A stretch of 35,098 nt of DNA from Thamnocephalis sphaerospora (lineage: Eukaryota > Zoopagomycota > Zoopagomycetes > Zoopagales > Sigmoideomycetaceae): the NCBI GenBank assembly GCA_003614735.1, contig KZ992526.1:1-35098 (forward strand), in the 5' to 3' direction. Positions 1-11,743 of this stretch are shown piece by piece. The number at the start of each line of letters is the position of its first letter. The stretch's first letter is position 1. The position numbers and the translations under genes are program-made. The notes under the pieces were generated by a model. The model was not told the DNA's origin. It was given only the letters and a program-made list of their open reading frames with translations, and made no database searches.

Positions 1-1108
1 GATGGTGGGTGGTTTTGACCGGATTGCGCATGGCAGATGCTAAATTCGCCGTATGGTTGTTTTCTGTGCAGCCCTCTACATGAACGGTATTCAGCGTGCG
101 AGCTTCATTCCTTGTATTGAGCTGCTCAAGGAGCGTTGTCGCGCCATCAACCTCGATTCGGGCCTTGACTATCGCCGCCTTGGTAAGAACGTGTGCATTG
201 AGAGCATATAAGGACGCATCGCAACTCACTGGCGTATTTTTCTGCATGATGGCAGCCAAGGCGCATGGCAATCTTTTCTTCCATCCCCTGGACAAGGCAA
301 CCCACAAATCGATAGATCGTCTGTTTTTCGATCTGGCTGCAGGACGAAAAGGTGGAGCGCATGTAGGATAGGGCCCAGATGCTGGATAGCAGGTGTGCTG
401 ACGCACTATTTCTTAGTGGAAACGCGGCGCATTGAGTTTCTTGGCCGGCACTTGACTGTACCGCAGTCTGTGGAAGGCATTGCGCGATTTACTTTTCACG
501 AACTATGCTCCGAAGTAGGTGGGCTGGCTGCTGTAATGGAGTGACGTTCGGCACGTGTTGCTTATCCTTTATACGCGACAATCATAGGCACTTTGCGCAG
601 CAGACTACATTGAGTTGGTCGGCCACTATCACACGGTGTTTGTGACCGACATCCCGCGGATGAGTCTTCAGTTGCGCAACGAAGCCCGGCGCTTTATCAC
701 AATGTTGGACGCCATGTATGAGAACAAGGTGAGCCCTGTGCGCGCCGAGTGTCTGGCCGCCGACAGCTTACATTAGTGTGCCGTAGACCACCCTCATCTG
801 CTCGGCCGAGTGCAGCATTAGCGAGCTTTTCGTGGAAGAGTCGGGAACGTCGGGCAAGGATGGAGAAATGGACTCGGCGCAGCGTCTGCTTATGGACGAC
901 CTTGGTCTAACCGCAAAACAGGCAGGTTTGCGCAATCCCTTGTGAGCCAGTGGAATAGGTGCGCTAATGTGGGCATGTGCGCGTCATATGGTAGACATCA
1001 AGTAATATCTTTACCGGCCAGGAGGAGGTGTTTGCATTTCAGCGCGCGGTTAGCCGTCTGATTGAAATGCAAGGCTGGAGCATGAAGGCGGTGGGCGGCG
1101 ATGCCTAG
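1..1108 (+). CDS. AFG1: AFG1/LACE1-family mitochondrial AAA ATPase, 3' part (5' end outside window)
   Basis: AFG1 (human LACE1/AFG1L) is a P-loop ATPase of mitochondria that helps degrade or extract membrane proteins such as respiratory-chain subunits. Only the C-terminal half is here; the Walker motifs lie upstream of the window. Bases 1-4 fit the end of an exon, followed by an intron 5-71; the join gives LYMNGIQRASFIPCIELLKE, a family hallmark. Further exons at about 72-182, 256-351, 417-518, 601-728, 787-941 and 1003-1108 give LDSGLDYRRL, FHPLDK, RRIEFLGRHLTVPQ, a segment around VTDIPRM, TTLICSAE and FTGQEEVFAFQRAVSRLIEM, in the family order. The stop is TAG at 1106-1108. The donors near 352 and 519 are weak GT sites and less certain. 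The MLH3 start codon follows about 100 bp later on the same strand. Confidence 0.88.
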
Positions 1109-1208
1109 ACGACCAAGAATAAATGTGACGTGATTTGTCAATGGTACACCATCGCTTGCTCTTCTCACTGCAAAACCCTCAACATTGCACAAGTACACAG
1201 GTCAAAGC

Positions 1209-4200
1209 ATGTCTATTCAGCGGCTTCCGGCCAGCGTCCACTCGGTACTAGCAGCTAGCAGTGCGGCAGCATCACTACAATGGTGCATGGGAGCGCTGCT
1301 TGAAAATAGTGCGCATATACGCAGGTGTCTATGTGTCGTCTTTTCGCTTACCACTTCTGGCTAGGCATCGACGCAGGTGCGACAAAAATTGCCGTACAGC
1401 TGTGTACGAGTACGCTGGATTTTACCATAGTCGATAACGGATGCGGTATTCCCGGCGCCAATCTTGTTGCGCTGGGGAGCTACGGTGCGCAGTATGCGCA
1501 TATATAGAGGCTATCTCATTAATCGCGGTCATTCAGCCACAACAAAATTCCAGGGTGTTTTACCGGCTGGTCGTCCATCATATGGTCGTTATGGAAATGG
1601 TCGGTATTTAGGCGAGTAGCCGTGTGAGAGCACTTACTTAGTTTGTATGCCACGTCAAGCGCTGGCAAATTTGTCCTTTTTGGCCAAGGTCTGCATAACT
1701 AGCCGCTACGCTGGCGAAACCAAATCTTCTACGGTGCTCTTTGAGGTGACTGCTCTGGCGGGTGAGCTGCAGTAATACTAGCTAAACATATGGTGCGCCG
1801 TAGGATGGCTTTGTGCGCGAGCAGACCGATGAGATCTTGATGACTGAGCATGGCACCAGTGTCCGCATACACGACCTTTTTTCTCGAGCAAGTATTGACG
1901 CAAAAGCACGCTATACACGAGTCTAAGCATGAGCGCCCGTGGCCAGTATCCTGTGCGCTATCGTAGACTGCGTGAAATGACACCCAAGCAGTGCCGCAAA
2001 GTCGTGAAGAAAATCATTGCTAGTTATGCACTGCTACACACGTATGCAAGGATACATGTGCATGATACAGCAGACGACACAGTGATTGTAAGCGTGCATC
2101 CGGCAAGTATAGTGCAACGGGTGAGGTGCCAGCAAGCCCGCCGTGCCTAACGATCTAGTGGAACAGGGCACGCTTGCCAGGCGGCTGTGCGACATTTACG
2201 GGGCTGGTATGGACAAGGTTCGTCTCTACGATGGCCGTTGATGCGATTACGACTGACAATGTCACTGCTAGGCATTCTTTAAGCATGTACATCGAGATAT
2301 GGATGCAGCTGCCACTGTGACTGTTGGTTTAATTGCTGTCATGGATGTAACGCTGCGCGTAACCACTAATGCTTGTGTGTGCAGGGCTGGATATCCTGGT
2401 CAAAGTGGACTATCGAGGCAGGTGCTGGGGATGTCTGCGTGGACGACAAATGCTTACACGGCCTTTACTAGCGCAGCCTGTCCATTTCTTATGTATCCTA
2501 TACGAGCAATGTCATTGAGGATAAGCATCCGCAGTAATTTTGCCCGACTACATTTGTTTGGGCTGGTCTAGATGTAAACGAGCGCCAATTCACTGATGGC
2601 AAGGTACTACAGGAAGTTTTGCAGGTGTTGAATAATCGCAACATGCGATTGGTGAGCCACCAAGCCAGTCTTTCTGTCCTCCTGCCTTTTGCTGAATGAC
2701 CGGCAACTATAGGCGCGCCAGCAGATGGTGGCATTGCTGGACCCGCAGTCAGGCAGGTGTATTGGTACATCTACGCTTATTAACCGATAACGCTTACATA
2801 TTTTCACGGCCAGTTTATCAATCAAGTAGCATCAATTACGGGCAGACGTGCTACGTACTGCTCGTTGAAAGTCCGCAGCTTGCTTGGAGAGCAGATGAGC
2901 CAATACACCGACCATGGGTGTGCACGAGGCGACGCCTTGGCTTGCCACAATATAGGCTCATACCATTGCGCACAGGTGATGACGCTCAAACGTGACTTGC
3001 AGCAGTTTCTGTGCACTTTGACGGATAGGTTGAGCGAGGCACTGGATATCAAGGGTCGGCAGATGCCAAGGTCAGAGCGTGTGTTGCCATCCATATTGCC
3101 TGCCGGTGGATATGTGCGCCAGCATACGTCTGCTGCTGTAGGTGACTGTAGTGCAGCGCTTGATTGCGCACGGTAAGACACTGCTTATATTTTAGTGTAC
3201 CTTCTGCTGACGCCCAACGCAGCATTTCTACTGGCACATCCCCATATCAGCCAGTAATCACGCTGGTAGATGCGGACTATGCACCCAAAGTGGGATGGCT
3301 AGAGCGGATTCTTGCGGCAAGTGCTACTGAGCCTAGTTTTTGGCGTGTACCACAGCTTACTCTACCGGTAGGCTTGGGTTAACCCTGTACTTCCCTGGCC
3401 GGAGCATTTTATTACGGATTGCAGTCCAGAGTTGGGGTTGCGAAACACGAGAAGCCGCTGGCATGCATCTGCTTATGAGCATGCCTATCTCCGTGCACTA
3501 CAGCAAAACAGACAGCTGACCCCGTCAATGCTGGCAAGCATGGTCGTACTTGGCCAGGTTGATGAAAAGTTTATCGCTGGTCTAGTGCCAACATCGACGG
3601 CAACAGTGGGCTCGCAGGGCTTGGAGCACAACGCGCAGCTCCTGGTTCTCGTGGACCAGCATGCCGCGCATGAACGTGTTTTGCTAGAATGGCTGCAAAA
3701 TCAGTATATAGCCGATCTGCAGGGGCCAATCTCAGATTTGTTGCATGATAGCGACCGCGATGATACTAGCAGTGGCGATGATAGTAGTTTTGGCGGCCAA
3801 GACATGCAGGATGCAGTGCAGTTATGCACAAGCGAAAGCAAAGGCTGTATGCAAATCATGGCGTCTCTTCAGGAGGTGAAAATTGCTACGGAACATCAGT
3901 CTGTGCTGGCGAGTTGGGGCATTCTACTAAGCGTACACAAATCGAGTGCAAATGTGATCACAGTCATCGCGCTACCTCGCGTTATCGCCACCTACTTTGA
4001 TCATCGGCAAAGCGTACTTGAGCAGCTGGTGCGCGATTGCATTCACGAGTATGGCTCTGGCCATCTATCCAGCAGCGTTAGGCCGCACTATTCCATGGCA
4101 GGATGCCCAGACGCCATTCAAGATGCGCTTCGCCACATTGCCTGCAAGCGTGCGTGCATTCACGCCTACTCCGTACTGTGCATATCGCGCTAACAGCCTG

Positions 4201-4423
4201 CACGTCTAGGTGCAATCAAATTCAACGACGCGCTCTCTCACACGGTGTGCTGTAGTCTCATCCAACGGCTAGCACATTGTGAACTACCGTTCCAGTGCGC
4301 GCACGGAAGGTATGCGGCCTTGAGCACCAGTTGCAATTTGCTGGACACTTACGCGTCACCAGACCTTCGCTAGTACCAGTAGCTTGCGTGGCAAATGCGT
4401 GTGGCCGCCAGACCCGCGACTAG
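1209..4423 (+). CDS. MLH3: MLH3-type MutL homologue (DNA mismatch repair / meiotic crossover endonuclease)
   Basis: MutL-family protein that, paired with MLH1 (MutL-gamma), nicks DNA in mismatch repair and crossover resolution in the nucleus. Exon 1 (1209-1308) joins exon 2 (from 1365) to read [14 protein letters not shown], the GHKL ATPase motif with its Asp, followed by DNGCGI. Next come ATTKFQ (exon from 1537), [21 protein letters not shown] and PVRYRRL. The C-terminal exon from about 3432 holds [14 protein letters not shown] sequence and [12 protein letters not shown], which fits the metal-binding DQHA(X)2E(X)4E endonuclease motif at about 3655-3690. Introns 4150-4209 and 4310-4362 restore [12 protein letters not shown] and [18 protein letters not shown], the end typical of MLH3/PMS proteins. 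Stop TAG at 4421-4423. The exons between about 1590 and 3430 are only partly resolved. One intron (1888-1946) seems to be GC-AG. PMS1/PMS2 is the main alternative, but the short start matches MLH3 better. Confidence 0.85.
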
Positions 4424-4808
4424 TGCAACCATCCTGCTTCTCGACAAGCCATACTATACGTTTAGGGAAAGCAACGTACGCGTTAACTTTCTGGGGCATG
4501 CTTAGCCCTTTGGCGCAAAGGCCTGATCATATCGTTTTGGTGGATCAGCCTGGCAATGACGATATATGCCCCTGTGCGGCACTTGTGGTTTGTCCGCCGC
4601 AATTGATAAATCATGTTTTCGCTTTTTTAGTCTATTGCACGGTGACACCTGGCTTGTCGCCCACACCAACCAGAGGCCATTGCCTCTCTATTTGTAACGG
4701 TGCCCAACACTATGAATCGCGCCGGGCAGGTCCCGTGTGTGCTGATTCGCCTTTACCGTCTCCTTTCCTTTCGCTACCCGCAAACTTGTCGATTGCCGAG
4801 GCTCAAGC
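4424..4808. other. Intergenic stretch between MLH3 and the repeat-rich gene
   Basis: Open frames occur here but none has a recognisable motif. The last 80 bases are pyrimidine-rich (from about 4750), as expected of a fungal promoter or 5' leader for the gene starting at 4809. I see no RNA gene or repeat. Confidence 0.5.
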
Positions 4809-7800
4809 ATGCAGCCGTACGTAAGAGCGACCCTTCGAGCCACCCATTCCAAGCTGCGTTTTACCGCTATTGGCTTTCATGCCGCAGCTGGCGACGGGCT
4901 GAAACTGGCTAGTGCCGAGCACACCGACGATGGTCCGCTCAACCTTGTCAATGCTGAGCCAGACGCAGTTAGCTTTCCATCGGACGGAGCTCCCGTAGAC
5001 GTGTACTTTGGCAATCCCAAAGGCGTTGAAGCAGCGCAGGGCAGCTTTGTGCTGCGTATCGGCGCCAAGGAGGGCGGTTTGGAGCCTGATGCCGACACGT
5101 ACGCCAGCGTTACATATGATGCCCCGGTTGGCGATGGTGTTGCGAAACACTACGTAATCGTGTTGGAGACGGAGCCAGGAGTGAATGTGCTGCGGCATAC
5201 GGGACCGATCGAAGGCGCGTACACTTGGAACTGGCGCCACATGGTCAAGGATGCGGGCACGCCAATGGGCCACGCATACGAGACGATGGGACAATCGTTT
5301 ATCGTCAAGACCACCTTGACGCCAAATTCCAACTATGCAGAGATGGAAGTTGAGCTGGCAGAGGCGACCGACGATCATGACCTGTACAAGCGCAAGCCGT
5401 ACTTTAGCGTCGCACCGCCACCCAAGCTGAACCCAGTCTTGCGGCAGCGGCGTGATTCGTTTGGCAGTGACACCAACTCTCCGGCTTTGGTGGTCAACGA
5501 AGGGGATCTGCACAACTACATGACGGCGACAGAGTCGGAGCCGGAGCCGAGGCCGGAGCCAGCGCCAGTGCCAGTGCCAGTGCCAATGCCTGATGCAGTA
5601 CTACACGGTAACTCTGTGAATGACATCCTTACCTGGAGGCAGCGGGTCTATAATACGATCAATTACGCATACGAGACCGTGGCCTATCCGTTTGGCTTCC
5701 AAGATTATGACGAGAACGATGTCGAAGCACTGCCGTCGGGCAGTGGTAGCCTGCAAGCAAACGAGGAGGTCAGCGGCACACCAAAGTCGAGTGAACGTGG
5801 TGCGGAGGTGCAGGAAACGAGCCAGGGTGCACCACTTGCCGAAGATGGCAGCTTTGATGCACGTGAAGCAAGCAACAACATGCCGTGGCTGGAGAATGAA
5901 GACACACGTGCACAGGAAGAAAGCCGAGAAGCACCATCACCGGAAAAGGATGACTTGAATGCTCGTGAAGCAAGTTTGGTGGCGTCGCAACCGGACAAAG
6001 ACAGCGTGAGCGCACCAGCAGCGGACGATACACCCCAGCCGGCTGACGGTTCGGACATGCACGAGACAAGCAGAGCAATGCCACCACCACAAGATAGCAG
6101 TACGGGCACACGCAGTATGGCCGTAAACTCTGTTGTGTCGTCCAAGAGGAGCCATGCTTCACATGGTAGCAACTCAGTTTGTTCTCGAGAATGTCATCTG
6201 GCTGCGACTGACGATCATGAAGAAAGTATCGTGCTGAATCTAGCCGTCAGCCATCCGGATATCCTGCTCCGTCAGCCTTATCACCTGCTCATGACCGGTG
6301 TGGCAGATGGCAGTCCGACAAATATGGTGGAAATGGGCACGCCGGGTATTGCTCGCTACTGTTCCAGCACGGATCGCAAGTCGCGCGGTGCGCTGACCTA
6401 TGAGCTCGTCTCACGCCGTATGCACAACAGCCCAAGCCTTGTGGTTGGGCGACCAGAGCGACTCTACCTAGCTATTTCTTGGCAGGTGAATCCAGGAAAG
6501 GCGTTGGCGGACAAGGAAAAACAAGAGAGCGACGACTCGCGATACCTCTTTTCCGCCACGGTGTTGCGCACGGATAGTCCGATGTTTCCAGGGCACGACT
6601 ACAGCCAAAAGCGCCTGTTTGAGAATGTCTCCACGCTTATTCTATCCCACAATGCACACGACTGGATCTACGAGATGCCCGATGGAGAGCGTTTTCGACT
6701 GGGACTGCGGATGGCTCCGCGCAACAGTGGCCAATCCGGTGGTGCTCGCAGTGCTATGCAATCCGACGCCCTGAGCGTGTCTGAGACAAGCGCAGACGAT
6801 GGCGTATCTGACAGGCGCCTTGAACCTGCAGTGCTAGATCTATCTATTGATCCGATCGTCGAGACTCACGAGGATGGTATCAGAAGCGACTTTGTGGGAA
6901 GCATGTTGTTTGTGCCGTCATCTGGCTACTAGTGAGTGCTGCCACGATCGCAAAATGATCTGCTTGCTCTACTAACCGCCCAAATTCATCAGTTGGGAAA
7001 ACTACGATGCATTGCTACAAATCAACAAGAAGCTGGAGAATGTAACTAGCTGGGAGGCGCACGATATCTACGTGCTCATTGAAAACGCAGAACAGTCGCC
7101 CTTTTCACTTTGCCACATGTATGGGGCACCGAGTGAGCAAGCGGACGTGGCCGATAAACAGCACCATGTAATGTCGCCAGGCAAGTTTGATCTTTACGAT
7201 CACAGTGTTCGCTCGGTAGATGGAATGGCGCGTATTGTGTACGCTGTCCAGCACCCAGAAGCGCATTTGGAGGAGCACCATGCTTTCTATGCAAGTACCC
7301 ACCGCCAGTACCTGGTCTGCAGCTACAGCCACACTCAAGCACAAGCTAGCGTGGTTCACGAATGGGCGCACTGGGGCCACACCGAGGTCGACGGCGCAGC
7401 AGTTGCACGTTTTCTGGATGAGACCAACGTCGAAGCCATCGCCTCGCCTGGCTGTATGACCGAGTCCAGCCATCCTGTGCTCGGCGACACTGTCATGTGT
7501 GTCAAGCAGTACCGCAGCTTTGGTGCTCCAAATGTGGCTACGGTGGCCGTTGGCAGTCTTGCGTCGCCCTCAACACCGGCACTGGCTCTTAGTGGTATGT
7601 AGATGTGCGCAGATTTGCCGTGTGCCATCGCTTATTTGAGCTGCACTGTGTAGACGAGGTCGCACTGCGCGTCACTCTTGTAAACAAGCACCCGCATTTG
7701 AAGCTTGTATCCGCAAGCGCGCTTAGCGTCGGATGGAAGGGCCTAGCGGCGGAATCGTCAGGGGCGCGGTCAAAGGATGAGTCTCAGCTGAAGTGGTCGT

Positions 7801-9659
7801 TTGCCGAGTTGCCGCTCAGCGTTGGAGAGGGGCGTGCAGTTCGTGTACGCTTAGCCGTAGACAAGCCCGAGCATACTGGCGATTTGGAGGCAGTGGAGCT
7901 GGTTGTACGCTCCTATCCGGCTCAAAGGGGCGGCATGGACGATTTCATTGCGTACTCGGTGCTCGTCGGCAAGCCAGAGGCGGAGGACGAGGCCGTTGAA
8001 GAAGCGGTTAATCATGACTCTTTCCCAGACTCGGGCTTAGATCTAGAGTTTAGCGATGATGGGAGCGTGTTCCGTGAAGAATACCATGAGACGACCTACG
8101 ACGAGCGCAGCAATGAATGCTTCCTGGAACGCGGTCTGGGCGAAACAATTTCTGCATGGCCCGCCGTTGCCGAAACGTACTTGCGCGGAGATCAGCGCTG
8201 CTGCATTACGCTACATCTTGCCAATACAGTTGGAGATACCGGCGTCGAGCTTGTGGCCACCATAGCCGAGACGCGCGATGTGGTAGGCACTACATCTACG
8301 TAACTCTTTCAACAGGCACTAACACACATTCTAGGTTCTGCCTAAGGCCAATGATACTGAGAACGGCACCGAGAGCGCAGCTGCCTTTGACATGCCGGCC
8401 ATCTTGGATGCCGATGCTGAAAGCAAGACGCGCGAAGAGGTAGGTGGCGATATTGCACATGCCAGTAATTTGCCGCATACTAACAACAACAAACAAAGGA
8501 ACATACCTCGCCGCTAGCAGCCAAAGACACTGATAGCATCTCCTCTGAACCCGATGTCGCGGCAATTCCCAACACGCCTACGTCGCCTAGCCCATCTACT
8601 ATCCAAAGCGTGCCTAGTTCTCCCAGCATTATCGCAGCTTCCGATGATGCCACCGCTGAAATCCATTCACCAGAATTAGAAAGTCCGGTGCAGACTGTCG
8701 ACGCAGCTACATCGCCGCTCATCACCGCTGCCGACCGCTCGCCAGTGCTGTCGCCCAGAGCAGACACACCAGTGGAGACTGCCGATGCATCCACATCGCC
8801 GCATATCACTGCTGCTGATAACTCGCCAGCGCTGTCCTCTAAAGCAGACACCCCGGTGCAAGCTATCGATGCATCCACGTCGCCGCTCGTTGTTGTTGCC
8901 GACAGCTCACCAATACCATCACTCAGCCTTCCACCGCCGTCCACAGTCACCGACCCGCTAAAGCCCACGCCCGTGCCAATGCCATCTCCATCCGTCTCTT
9001 CTCCTCAGATACCTCTATCCAGTGCCATCTTCGCACCGCAACCACTATATTTGCTAGCGTCTCTACCCAATTATCCGTCAATGCCACTTTCTAGCGATAT
9101 CGTCAGCTGTATGCCTGGCTTTACCTCGTCTACCTTTAATCTATTTGCACGCACGCAGTATGACGTGCCGGACGCAGGCTACTCTCCTCCTCCCCAAGAT
9201 TTTGCTTCGGCTGCCGAGTATCTACAATCTCTTCCTCCATGCTATCCACTTGTGCCGGGTTATTCTCCTCCACCTTCGCAGCAGGATCCGACCGCACGTA
9301 TGGACCCACCTTTTTCATCGCAGGACTACCCGCAAATGCCTAGCTACTCGCCTTCACCTATGCAAGCTTCAGCATCGATGTATACGTTACCAGGTATGCC
9401 CAGCGCCCCGCCTCTCCCTTCGCAAGGTTACTCGCATGTACCCGGATATCCGCCTCCACCTATGCAAGGCTCTGTGTCTGCATACACGCTACCAGGTATG
9501 ATCAGCGCTTCGACTCTCTCTTCGCAAAATTACCCGCATATGTCTGACTACGAGCTCCCGCCCTTACAGGATCGCATGCCGTCGATAGCTCAATTTCCCA
9601 AAGCTAACAGCTTGCCGTCAGTCGTACATGTCCGCTCAGGGCTCTCTAACGACTTCTAA
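4809..9659 (+). CDS. Large hypothetical protein with beta-rich modules and acidic/Pro-rich tandem repeats, 1539 aa
   Basis: I do not recognise the family. Five exons (4809-6931, 6993-7594, 7654-8282, 8335-8439, 8499-9659) sum to 4620 nt, and every intron has a good donor and a CTAAC-like branch site (ACTAAC at about 6971, CACTAAC at 8318, ATACTAAC at 8478). The first ~220 residues alternate hydrophobic and polar residues like a beta domain. A run of Pro-Glu and Pro-Val pairs follows (residues ~241-262), then acidic imperfect repeats (~317-434), then more globular stretches that look like beta modules (RVTLVNKH, ITLHLANT). Exon 5 carries three 28-codon Ser/Thr/Pro/Asp repeats and about three 34-codon Pro/Tyr/Met repeats. 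No signal peptide, membrane segment or catalytic motif is evident. It looks like a scaffold or adaptor, but that is inference. The 3' end could instead splice further downstream (see findings). Confidence 0.75.
8688..8939 (+). repeat. Three tandem 84-nt (28-codon) repeats inside the repeat-rich gene
   Basis: The unit begins at 8688, 8772 and 8856, exactly 84 nt apart. Each encodes a V-x-x-x-D-A-(A/S)-T-S-P core, then an ADNSP-like and an ADTP-like segment. Units differ by scattered substitutions, so the duplication is not brand new. Confidence 0.85.
9258..9563 (+). repeat. Tandem 102-nt (34-codon) Pro/Tyr/Met repeats
   Basis: Clear units start at 9360 and 9462 (MQASASMYTLPGM and MQGSVSAYTLPGM), 102 nt apart, with a more diverged copy one period upstream. 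Each unit ends in a Tyr-Ser/Pro-Pro stretch. Confidence 0.8.
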
Positions 9660-11743
9660 CGATACATACGTGTCTATGGACGGTAATCCGTTTCTTTTCC
9701 GGTTGCAAACTATGGTCAGCTATCCACCAGCAGCCACCAGAGGCTGTTTATTGGAATGCAGCCGTTCGTTTGTTCATACGCGTTCTCCCTCTATTACTGT
9801 TCGGTCAACCTCTATACCGGCTCATTTGATGGCAGTTTTCGAAGACTATCTCGCTGCAGCACACCACGCGCCGTTTACTCGACACTTGTCCGATACTCGG
9901 CCCAAAGCCGAGCATCCTCTGATGCCTTTGCCCAATTTACCACCCACATCACCGCCGTAAAGCGTCTACAGCGATATACACCGGTCGGCACAATGTATAT
10001 TACTCGTAGGATCGCTGTTGTCGTGCGTACATTAAAGGCAAATATTGTACATACCATCAATTACAGCGCTGCAGTGCAGCAGTACAACAGTGCATCCGAG
10101 TGTTTTGCGCAGCATCGGTTGACGGAAGGCATCGGACGCATGATCCGAAGGCACTTTGGATGCATGACGGCGGAGTTTATGGCGGGACAATCAGCCCGAG
10201 CACATGTTGGCCCCGTGCACAGACTGCCCAGTATGCGCTCAGGGGTGATCGCCGTCAAATCCATTTGACAGTGCGCCAAGCAGAGAGTCACCGGCCAGTG
10301 CGAGGCAAGTACAGGAGGTAGTAGCTATCGCACCATGGGCAGTGGCTGGGTGCACCGTAGCATGACCCTGAAAGACTGGAATTCGTGTTCCCGGAGAGAG
10401 CCGCTTCCGTTTGACGAGCCAGACGCAAGCGACACACAATGGAGACTGCTTTCTACCAACTGGGTCAGCAGTCTGGTGCGCAAGCGCGCGGCGAGCACGA
10501 TCGTTGACTCGATCTAGCAAGGGCAGAGGATACGTGTAATGCCGACACGGCGATGCCGCTCCGGTCGGGCTTGTAAATAGCGCACAGATCCTGTGCTTTT
10601 TATTGTTGGACGCGGGAATTCTGCAGTCCACCACATAACCGGTTTGCATTGCCTGCAAGTGCTTACAACGGATCAGCATTGCATCTCAATTTGGCGTGGC
10701 GCCTTGCAGCTCGCCAAATCAGTGCCACCCAATTTGGCAGCATCACCCGCAAACCACCAGGAGCACGGCCGGGCATTGTTACGGAATTGTATCGATGTAG
10801 CGCGCAGCATAACAAGCAGGCACCCTGATTAGGGATCCTGGAAGCAGCTACGACTCCTTCTGCTCTGTGTGCAACCACTCGTCGGCGGTGTCCGTTTCGC
10901 GAAGCGGAGGCTAACATTCGCAGACAAATGCCCGAGCACAACGGCGCGCGCTGCCCTGTCTCTTTCCGCTTCCTCGCTGCATCCTCTCTCCTGAACCTCC
11001 TATCCAAGCTCGCAAACACACCTGACGCAAGCGTCGCACATGTCATAGCGTTCATATAGTACGCTAACGCACATTGGTATAACATCGTAAGTGACCGTGT
11101 TGGCATGTCTGTCACGGAGGCGTGAGCGATACGGCAGGAGCGTTATGCTCACCAGGGCTGCGAAGCAGTATTGACAGAGGGCCATACTTTGTAGGCACCT
11201 GACGCGGTCGTTGTTTACTATCCAATCAGCACCTTCAATTGCCGAGTCTGGACGGCCTGCTCGCAATAGTAGCACTAATTCACGCATACACGTGTTGCAA
11301 ACAGTATCCGGCGTTCATTCGACGTCTACTCGGCGACCGTTTGACGCCACGCCCTGTGCTGCACCTCCGCGTGAGCTCGGCGAACCGTCACAAGGGTGTT
11401 ACCACAGGCGGCTGAGGCCACGGCGCCGAATAGGATACAGCGCTGTGCGGGGTTTTAGCACCGTGTAACGCCAACAGAGTCGCACGTCGGTCCACCAAGA
11501 CGCCAAACCAGTTTCTTGTCCTGCGGCCCATTTGACCGGTATATTGGGCGCAAACAGCTTGCAGTGTGCTGTTTCGACTTGTGGCCATCTCGCATTTCTC
11601 ATACCGACCAATCCGTGCCGTCTGCTGGTCGCTGCATCCAGTTCCTGCACTGCTCCTCCATCCTCTGCCCATATCCACAGCGTAGCTGGCATCGCTGTTC
11701 ACGCTTCCATCAGTGCAAACATACCTTTGCTCCACTAAGCACC
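9660..11743. other. 2.1 kb with no firmly assigned gene; weak coding candidates on both strands
   Basis: On the plus strand, 9720-10230 and 10315-10517 are open in the frame of the last exon of the upstream gene and could be its continuation. A different frame at 9676-9960 ends in a Pro-rich tail. On the minus strand, about 10663-11200 could encode a short membrane-like protein if a 44-nt intron near 11110-11153 is allowed (AYYMNAMTCATLASGVF followed by basic residues). None matches a family I know. The last ~150 bases before 11744 are C/T-rich and likely hold the GPCR promoter. Confidence 0.4.

Noticed and set aside
4384-4824. 146-codon plus-strand frame between MLH3 and the next gene
   Set aside because: It overlaps the true MLH3 end in a different frame and the start of the next gene, and has no motif.
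5705-6172. Long minus-strand Ser/Leu-rich frames opposite the repeat-rich gene
   Set aside because: Shadow of the acidic repeat codons on the coding strand.
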